Positions 57,349 to 64,000 of a stretch of DNA of 64,000 nt are shown piece after piece. Source of the DNA: Nemophila menziesii. Taxonomy: Eukaryota > Streptophyta > Magnoliopsida > Boraginales > Hydrophyllaceae. Location: the NCBI GenBank assembly GCA_029959085.1, contig JARWIR010000008.1, forward strand, positions 682,001 through 746,000, given 5' to 3'. The first letter of the stretch is position 1; each line of letters begins with the position of its first letter. The notes beneath the pieces were generated by a model. That model searched no databases. It was not told the DNA's origin and saw nothing but the letters and a program-made list of their open reading frames with translations. A program made the position numbers and the translations under genes.

Positions 57349-58916
57349 CCTTTGTGTGTTCTAAAATAAATGTAATAAGGAAAAGAGAACCACAACCGCA
57401 AGTGTACGGTTGTCCCAAGTAATATAAGTGATAAAACAGATTCGTTCTCAGGGACGGAATGACTGACTCTAATGCTTATCAAATAGTGGTTAATTGCACG
57501 TGAAAACAAGTAAATGATTTTAAGATTTGTTTGTTGGTTTTCTAATGCTAGGATAATAAAGTAAGATACTAAATTAATGCAAGTAAATAACTAGACGCAA
57601 GAAACTAAAGTGTTTATGCAAGATGAGAAGGCAGTACTTGAGAGACGCAGGGATTTCTCCTAATTATCATTCATTTCATACATTGCTTAAGAGACAAATT
57701 GGTAAATTGATATTGGTCGGTATTTAGAAATCTCCTTACCCCCGTCAGGGTGGACTAAGGAGCAACTATCAAGTGCTACAAACCCCGTCAGGGTGATTAT
57801 AGTCCACTCTCAAGTGATTAAGTCTAAATTACCCAATAGGCCATAGGTTTAATTAAGCTCGTCAGAGTCAAATAATTTCTAACCTATATTCGTTAATTAG
57901 TTCTGTACCCAGACCCCCCGTCAAGGTGATCTAATCGCCACTAATTGGAATAGTCTAGATACTAAGTCCTATTAATAATTGATCAGGTCAATAATAGTAA
58001 ATAAAATACAAATTAAAGAAAAATATAATTCACCCAATTTGATTTAAATAATAATTATCACAAATCCAAACATATGAAACGAAATCAAATTGGGATTAAC
58101 CCATTATGCGTTCTCAAGCACTTAATAAAATTAGCTCATACTAATGCGGAAAACTAAATTAAAAGAAATAAAATTGTTCATATTATTTTACAGAAAGAAA
58201 TAAAAGAAAAACCTAATTGCGGAATTAAGTTAGCTGTGATTTGGAGATATAGACCGTCTCCAACTCTCTAGCTTTCCTGCTTCCTTGCCTTGACTTCTCT
58301 CTGATGTTTTCTTTTATAAAAAGTGAATTGTGTGAGAAATAGAAGTCAAAACCCTTATTTATACTTAGAAATTTGGACTTGGACCTTAGGCTAAAGTTAA
58401 GTGAAATAATAAAGGCCCAAGTCCATTATCTTAGCCTAAGATCCCGTAACTGCTGCCCCACCTCCACTAAAACAGCTCTAACCGACTCGTTTCAACTCGG
58501 ATTGACCTCATTCCAGTTGCTAAAGTTCCGTAACTCAATGGGGCACGTTTTCTCTTCACAAGTCAGCAGATAAATATACTCTTAGGTGGCTCGAAATCAG
58601 CAATCTTTGGCAACTTTTCAGATTTGTAGCTCCAAAATATCAATTCTTTCGGGATTTGTCTTCATGCTTTGACTCCATATCACGATCTTCGACTTTATTC
58701 TCAGATTCCTCTTCTAGCTAATATTCAAAACCTACAAACTTTCCACTAAAATACCCAATATTACGCGCAAAAGTTTAATAAATTAAAAATGCTAGAAATA
58801 AAAGAGGAAATTCGGATTATTGCATATTTAGTCCAAAAGTCTATCAAAAGAAACGAATAAACACAAAAAATGATGTCTCCCAAGAGTATAAAATTAGAAC
58901 ATTTAGGGAGACATCA
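57349..58916 (-). mobile_element. Main part of element D's 5' LTR
   Basis: Continues the stub at 48259 after the E insertion. Closely matches the 3' LTR at 37121-38694. Inverted repeat TGATGTCTCCC (58871-58881) and GGGAGACATCA (58906-58916) at the end. TTGCC follows at 58917. Confidence 0.95.
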
Positions 58917-58921
58917 TTGCC

Positions 58922-59978
58922 ATATATATGAAATCTAAACTTTGCTTGGTTTAGATAAGACTCAAGACAATGAAGACCACGACACCGAAATTTCCTTCTT
59001 ACATCATCTTAATTGTCTGAATGTTTTCAATACGTGGGAAACACTTATAAACCTGAACAAACATTTTAATTAAAGATTAAAAAATGGATAAACCATAAAA
59101 TAAAATATTTAAAGGGAATCTCTTGGACAAATCCAAACTGATGACAAGTGTTTGTATGAAAAATGCACAAGCATAAATTACTTTAGCTATTTCTATAATT
59201 ATTGATCAATCCCAAGATACTCTATCTCTAAAAAGGAATTCTTTAGAAATGATTTTATCCTTTAGTTTTACTTATCCATTATTTTCCTACAGATATCATC
59301 CCTTACTTTTTTATTCGTTTTGTAAAACTTTTATAAGTCAATCAATTGTAACACTTTGACCTCTGTGTACATAAAGTGACCATCTACCTGAATGCTATTA
59401 TTTTTATGAACAAATTTCAACCACTTGACATTTTTGTCTAGGTCAAATATTTTTAACCTCCATACCATGTATGCACCTGATATTAATATAGAAACATATT
59501 ACATCTATATGAATAATCTATAATTCAAAAAAATTAGAAACTACAGGTCATACCTTTACACCATATCCTCATGCAATGAAGCATGAAAAACTGTCTTCAA
59601 TCGCTACATTGTTAACAGTTCATGATAGTTTATTTAATCTTCAATGTACCATATATGCTATTTACGAATTCAAGGTTCAAAGTTGAGGTCATATATATGT
59701 AACACTATATTTTGTAGAAAAAAGTGTAAAATAACCTCACATCTTGAACCACCATATACTCTATATCTAGAAAGTCCAGAATTGTTCTATGATTCTGAGT
59801 TTCTTTAGATATAAATTGTCACATACTTTATGCTCCAATTCTTTAGATAAATATCCATTAAATTGATGATTAAACTCTCTGAATTTAGAAAGATTCAAAC
59901 TATTTTTAGAAAAATACTTCATTGAAGATCTCAATATCCTCAGGAAACCAAGGCTTGATTTACAAACAATAAAAACAT
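58922..59978. other. Anonymous DNA right of element D
   Basis: About 1 kb, the original neighbour of 36791-37115 before D inserted. A minus-strand frame of about 70 residues (59767-59978, SKFREFNHQFNGYLSKELEH) looks protein-like but matches no family I can name; an LTR remnant cuts its upstream side. Confidence 0.4.
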
Positions 59979-60246
59979 TGTTAGAATTAGGATCGCGGAA
60001 TAATATATATATTAAGAAACGAGAAACAAATATACATGGAAAACCCACATAGGGAAAATCCACGGGAAAAGGAGAAGATTATATTATAGAGGATTGATTA
60101 CAAAGGAGAGTCTAATAGCTCCCGCCAAGTGAACGGGTTAAATAATAGCATATACAATATAATGTATATATAGGTAAATAGAGATACTTGGGTTTATAAA
60201 TATGGGCCAGACCTTACAAAGATGAATTTGAGTCATAAGTCTAACA
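59979..60246 (-). mobile_element. Small copia-type LTR remnant
   Basis: 268 bp bounded by TGTTAGAATT and AAGTCTAACA, which form a 7-bp terminal inverted repeat (TGTTAGA/TCTAACA). On the minus strand the end has the wording CCCGTGGATTTTCCCTATGT common near the 3' end of plant copia LTRs. No target duplication is found. The right side runs into tandem repeats that follow a second, decayed copy as well (61124-61260). Confidence 0.6.
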
Positions 60247-60545
60247 ATCTCTACCTTGACACAAATTCGGTAAATCGGGCCCAAAAAACCTGCAAATATC
60301 TCCACCTCGAAAAAATATCTCCATCTTGACGAAGAATCCGCAAGGGAGTGAAGACACAAATTTGGTAATTGAGGCTAAAAAACTGCAAATATCTCCATTT
60401 CGCAAAAATATATCCAACTTGACAAAGAACCCACTAGGGAGTCAAGACACAAATTTGGTAATCGGTGCAAAAAAAAACCTAAAAATATCTCCACCTCGAA
60501 AAAAATATCTCAATCTTGACGAAGAATCCGTTGGGGAGTCAAGAT
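60247..60545. repeat. Tandem repeat, about 105-bp unit, three copies
   Basis: Each unit holds ACACAAATT.GGTAAT, AAAAACCTGCAAATATCTCC, CCTCGAAAAAATATCTC and TCTTGACGAAGAATCCGC with GGGAGTCAAGA. A single related unit follows the second LTR-like copy at about 61215. The frame that opens through it is an artefact. Confidence 0.8.
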
Positions 60546-60579
60546 ATAAATCATGAATCTTCAAATATATCTCTCCTCC

Positions 60580-61055
60580 TCTTTAAAGAAGCCTCGAAGG
60601 GTTGAATAAGCCTCTAAAGGCTGAATAAGTCTCGAATGATAGAATACGAAAGGCAGAATAAGCCTTGAAGGGAAATCTTGACGAAGACTACTCTAGGGAG
60701 TCAAGAAATAAATCACAAGTCTCCAAATATTTTTCCTCTTCTTCCGAAAAGCCTCGAAGGGCTGAATATGCCTCAAAAAGGCTGAATAAGTCGCGAAGGA
60801 CTGAATAAGTCTCGAAGGACTGAATAAGTCACGAAGGGAAACCTTTACGAAGAATCCGCTAGGGTGTCAAGAAATAATCACCAATCTTCAAATATCTCTC
60901 CTCCTCTTCAAAAAAGTCTCGAAAGACTGAATAAGTCTCGAAGGGTTGAATAGGTCACGAAGGACATAATGAGTCTCGAAGGAATGAATAAGCCTCATAA
61001 GTATTGGATAAGCCTCGAAGGACTAAATAAGTCTCGAAGGGATGAATAAGATAAT
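60580..61055. repeat. GTCTCGAAGG minisatellite with 17-20-bp units
   Basis: About twenty degenerate units of the form CTCGAAGGACTGAATAAG, grouped in three blocks. The blocks are separated by pieces of the 105-bp unit (CTTGACGAAGA, AGGGAGTCAAGA). Total about 470 bp. Confidence 0.85.
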
Positions 61056-61059
61056 GAAA

Positions 61060-61460
61060 GAGAGGTTACAGGGAAAATAATATTCTAAATGGTATAAATA
61101 ATAATACACACAACATGAGTATTTATAGGGAAGTCAGGGAACTAAAGGTCATTAATCTAATGGGTCGGACCTTACAAAGAAGAATTGTGTCATATATCTC
61201 AAACAATTAATCGAAAATCAATCTCCACCTTGACCCACATTCGGTAAGTGAGACCTAAAAAACCTGACGTATCTCCACCATGAAAAATATTTTCATCTTA
61301 GAAGGATATTCCAAATCAATCTGATTTGTCATATCATCAAAGGTTTTCAAATACTAAAGTGTGCTCAATATATCCACGTTTTGCATTATGTCTTAACTTG
61401 GGTGGTATGATATCGAAAAAACCCCAATATAGAGTTCTTCCAGATCTGTATGCATAAGTA
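61060..61460 (-). mobile_element. Decayed second copia LTR edge and possible pol end
   Basis: GGACCTTACAAAGAAGAATT and CTCAAACAATTAATCG, then CAATCTCCACCTTGACCCAC, resemble the right edge of the LTR at 59979-60246 and its flank. Further on, the minus strand has a frame ending AKRGYIEHTLVFENL that could be a retroelement C terminus. Ends are not defined. Confidence 0.4.
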
Positions 61461-62353
61461 TAACATCCCGTGTCTTAACTTGCAAAAACAAAAGTCTTAT
61501 ATTGCAACTATCCAACAATTGTCATGATTAAGAGCAACATATCAGGACAATACCAAAAACAAGAAGCTACACAAAAAAAATGGAGAAACTAACCTCAATA
61601 TGGACTTAGAACGTCGAGAAATCTTAACGAACACCTTGATCCATGCAGTCAAATGTCAAAAATAGCCTTAATCAATTAATCCAACATTGACAAGTCAAAA
61701 TTATTGGCACATGCCACGATAAATATCTTGTATTGTGGTCGAATAGAAATATTTCAATTTTTGCAATGTAAATAACAACAAAATAATAAAGTTCTACAAG
61801 AAAATGAAAAAAATACTCAAACTTTGGATACATAGACCTTAAATAACAGATTCCGGATGCTGGAAAACCTTCAAAATACCTCTGGTCAACTCAGACAACA
61901 AATAGGATAACTCCGAGCAACGTAATCAAAGAACAATACGAGAAAAACTAAGCGAAATTCAGAGAAACAATACAACAAAAGGGATCCAAGATGAAAAAAA
62001 AACCTTCGGTTATGTTAGGCTCGGGAAAAGGTCAACAACGGTCAACGATATGTGATGGCGGGCTATGGGCAGTAGCTTTAATGATAATTAAAAATATATA
62101 GATATATATACTAATTAATATAATCCTTAATTAACATATATAAATCTACATTATAAAATAGAATTTTCATCAATGGTCTAAATTTTTTAACATAAGTGGT
62201 GGCCAAAATCATTTCTGACCCCACAATCATTAAGACCAATAATTAATACCTATCACTTAATAAAGAAAATTATCATTATCATTCTTAAATTAACTTCTAT
62301 TACTTAATAAAAATATTACCATTCTTACCAAAAAATTTATATTATAATATAAA
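61461..62353. other. Anonymous AT-rich DNA
   Basis: No gene is seen. A second TCTACATTATAAAAT (62145) resembles the Helitron-like start at 62354. Confidence 0.45.
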
Positions 62354-62689
62354 TCTATATAATAAAGGAGAATAAAATCGTTTGGCTTATTAATTTTTAT
62401 ACAAATCCTAGCCATTATTATAACTGTTGGAAGCCTTTTACCATATTAGAAATGATGCGCTTACCTTATTAAATGAGCAATTTGTTGTTATACTCCATTT
62501 TTTTGCCCCTTTTGGAAAACATGCATTACTAGTTACATATCTGAACATGATTTTCTAGTATATGTACTTTTGAGGCATCTTTAAGTATAAACATCTTAGT
62601 TGCTTAGTGTTGTTTTTCCTAGATTAGTTGATAGATATGGATATGGTGATCACAGTTCATACCTTTATTTGAATTAAGTATTCATTTGG

Positions 62690-62930
62690 CACAGTTGTTG
62701 GAGTGAGCAATTTGGTCTTACACATCATTTTTTGAATTATTTTGAAGTAAATATCATTTGGTATAACTAATGGAGTGAGCAATTTTGTCTTACACTGCAT
62801 TTTTTTTAATTATTTTGCAGTAAATGAGCAATTTGGTCTTACGCTGTATTTTTGTAATTGTTTTGCAGTATATATCCATTTGGGACAATTGGGAGTGAAC
62901 AATCTGGTCTTACACTGTTGGAAGTGATGC
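62690..62930. repeat. AT-rich minisatellite, right copy
   Basis: About four units with GGAGTGAGCAATTTGGTCTT and ATTTTGCAGTA. Counterpart of 1-165. Confidence 0.75.
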
Positions 62931-63089
62931 GATGCAAATATCGATTATCTAATTTAACCGTTGGAATCCTTTTACCGTATGAGAAGTTATTTTAGTGCCG
63001 GTGGTATTAATAATTGGTGGGGGAAAAGATGGCATAAATAAACAGATAAATAAAGATAATAATAAAGGACACACCCTCTACTACCACGA

Positions 63090-63345
63090 GAAACCCACTA
63101 CAAGTATTACAGATTGTTGGTAAGTTTAGTTGGTAAGTAAAAGTTCGTTCGCAGGTTTTGATCTGTTAGATCTACTTATGTATATAAAGAAGTGTAGGGT
63201 AATTTACTTGTCAAATAAAATACAATTAAAAGATATAATATTTATTTGGTTTTTAGATCTGGAATATAATAATGCAAATAAATAAATACTAAAAGGATGG
63301 AGATGAGAAATATAGATTAATGTTGCTAGCATGCACTTATCCACG
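63090..63345 (-). mobile_element. Athila-type LTR remnant, right copy
   Basis: Same internally deleted LTR piece as 336-582, ending at GCATGCACTTATCCACGG. Confidence 0.55.
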
Positions 63346-63552
63346 GCCGCAAGTTCGTGGGACAGGAAGCAGGCTGAGCTGGAGGGGCTGTCCAGGCGCG
63401 AAAAGGAGCAGTTATTGGCGTTGAACGAAGACTTGGAGAAGACGGCGGGGAGGTTGGGGACCTGCTGCAGCTTCAGAGCAGCTACTGGATTCTCGAAATG
63501 GGCCTGCTGCGACAACAATTCAAGACTAGATTGCAGGCCACCTCTCGTGTAA
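63331..63552 (+). CDS. GC-rich captured coding-like segment, open frame
   Basis: No start codon of its own is certain. The open frame encodes SSWDRKQAELEGLSRREKEQ and LLALNEDLEKTAGRLG, strongly charged and heptad-like, then a less convincing C-terminal part that ends at TAA. GC content is far above the flanks. The equivalent in the left copy is disrupted. It looks like an exon piece carried by the composite repeat; parent gene not recognised. It may not be expressed. Confidence 0.35.
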   Translation: MHLSTAASSWDRKQAELEGLSRREKEQLLALNEDLEKTAGRLGTCCSFRAATGFSKWACCDNNSRLDCRPPLV

Positions 63553-64000
63553 GGCCCATATTGAAGGCGTGGAGTGGCCATTCGTCTTCATCTCCGCACT
63601 TTGGGTAATTTGGATCAAAAGTAACAATATCATCTTCAATGAAGTTGAGATTTTACCGCATATGCTTGAGCTTAAGAAGGAAATTATGTCAATGGGTAAT
63701 AACTCTATACTAGCTCGGGGTAAGTGCTTCGATGGGGGCATTATCGAATATATTGGTTAATTGGGTTAAGCCAAGTGATGGAGTCAAATTAAACATTGAT
63801 GGAAGCTTCATTACTGAAAAGAAGATGGCCGGTATTGGTGGCATCTTGAGGGACAGGTATGGATCGTGTATTGCTGGGTTTATGGGACCTTGTCTCGGTT
63901 ATTCTCCATTCATTTCGGAACATTTTGCATTACTTTTTGGTCTTAGATGGGCTACTTGCTATGGTTATGTCGAAATGATTATCGAAACAGATTCGAAGGA
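63553..64000 (+). pseudogene. LINE ORF2 tail with RNase H, right copy, truncated by the window
   Basis: Same LINE region as 820-1282: ALWVIWIKSNNIIFNE, then in a second frame VNWVKPSDGVKLNIDGSF, AGIGGILRDRYGSCIAGF and FALLFGLRWATC. The Ser codon replaces the TAG found in the left copy, so this RNase H frame is open to the window end. The shared frameshift near 63740 is kept. Confidence 0.75.

Larger units (their letters stand above)
37121..58916 (-). mobile_element. Element D: Athila-like LTR retrotransposon with full pol, dead, split by E
   Basis: LTRs: 37121-38694 (3') and 48259-48265 plus 57349-58916 (5', split by E). Both come to 1574-1575 bp once E and one GTGGT are removed. The target duplication TTGCC is at 37116-37120 and 58917-58921. 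The internal region is 9.56 kb, about 12.7 kb in total, normal for Athila. Minus-strand order: primer site, gag, protease, RT-RNase H, integrase, GC island, ORF2, 3' UTR. At least seven frame lesions. It represents the autonomous type that A, B and E lack. Confidence 0.95.
62354..64000 (+). mobile_element. Helitron-like composite repeat, right copy (continues past the window)
   Basis: It begins TCTATATAATAAAGGAG, a form like plant Helitron 5' ends, then TGTTGGAAGCCTTTTACC. The interior holds the minisatellite, LTR remnant, GC-rich segment and LINE tail also seen at 1-1282. Such a mosaic of captured pieces fits a Helitron, but the 3' end is outside the window and no Rep/helicase is present. 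Confidence 0.45.

Noticed and set aside
60326..60556. 76-codon frame with repeated NLTKNPLGSQDTNLV-type segments
   Set aside because: It is a translation of the 105-bp tandem repeat.
60580..61055. Regular short repeats that could suggest a CRISPR array
   Set aside because: There are no unique spacers of constant length, the units are degenerate and directly tandem, and the DNA is plant nuclear.
1..64000. Identical ends as a circular molecule or assembly overlap
   Set aside because: The two copies differ by many substitutions, a roughly 35-bp duplication and stop-codon differences.

Overview
This is nuclear DNA of a flowering plant, most likely a eudicot. It is AT-rich and gene-poor. It is filled with Ty3/gypsy LTR retrotransposons of the Athila type (FMDDFSVFG reverse transcriptase, primer sites complementary to the 3' end of tRNA-Asp, an extra ORF after pol), plus pieces of Ty1/copia elements, LINEs and probable Helitron-like repeats. 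I found no complete host gene. The only host-like coding signal is a B3 DNA-binding-domain exon on the minus strand near 30.7 kb, possibly with a second exon near 30 kb. I cannot name the species.

Layout. 1-1610: composite repeat (minisatellite, LTR remnant, GC-rich coding-like segment, LINE RNase H tail); the same composite returns at 62354-64000. 1611-4006: repeats and anonymous AT-rich DNA. 4007-4475: truncated LTR, then a broken LINE reverse transcriptase to about 6066 and a copia 3' end. 6520-26015: element B (minus strand), split by element A (plus strand, 13794-23659), which inserted into B's gag with an exact ATTCT duplication. 26021-26612: rest of the copia 3' end. 26613-33980: anonymous, with the B3 exon. 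33987-36790: copia gag remnant split by solo LTR C. 37121-58916: element D (minus strand), a nearly complete but dead Athila-like element. D's 5' LTR is split by element E (plus strand, 48266-57343), and E's 3' LTR is split by solo LTR F (55209-56771). 58922-62353: copia LTR remnants and tandem repeats.

All six LTR insertions have perfect 5-bp target duplications, so the order can be read: D, then E, then F; and B, then A. D carries gag, protease, RT-RNase H, integrase and the extra ORF, with at least seven disabling lesions. A and B are a non-autonomous family: protease is followed directly by the C-terminal tail of integrase, with RT, RNase H and the integrase core missing. A keeps this ORF open for 935 codons. 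E is smaller still: about 4 kb between LTRs, with one unrecognised 390-residue ORF. These elements probably relied on partners such as D for RT and integrase.

What all four share, despite different coding content, is a set of non-coding modules: an inverted repeat at the LTR 5' end, a GC-rich palindromic island between ORF1 and ORF2, a short hairpin followed by a purine run, a purine motif used four times per element, and an AGAGCC-AAAA-GCTC block. These shared modules are the most interesting signal in the window.
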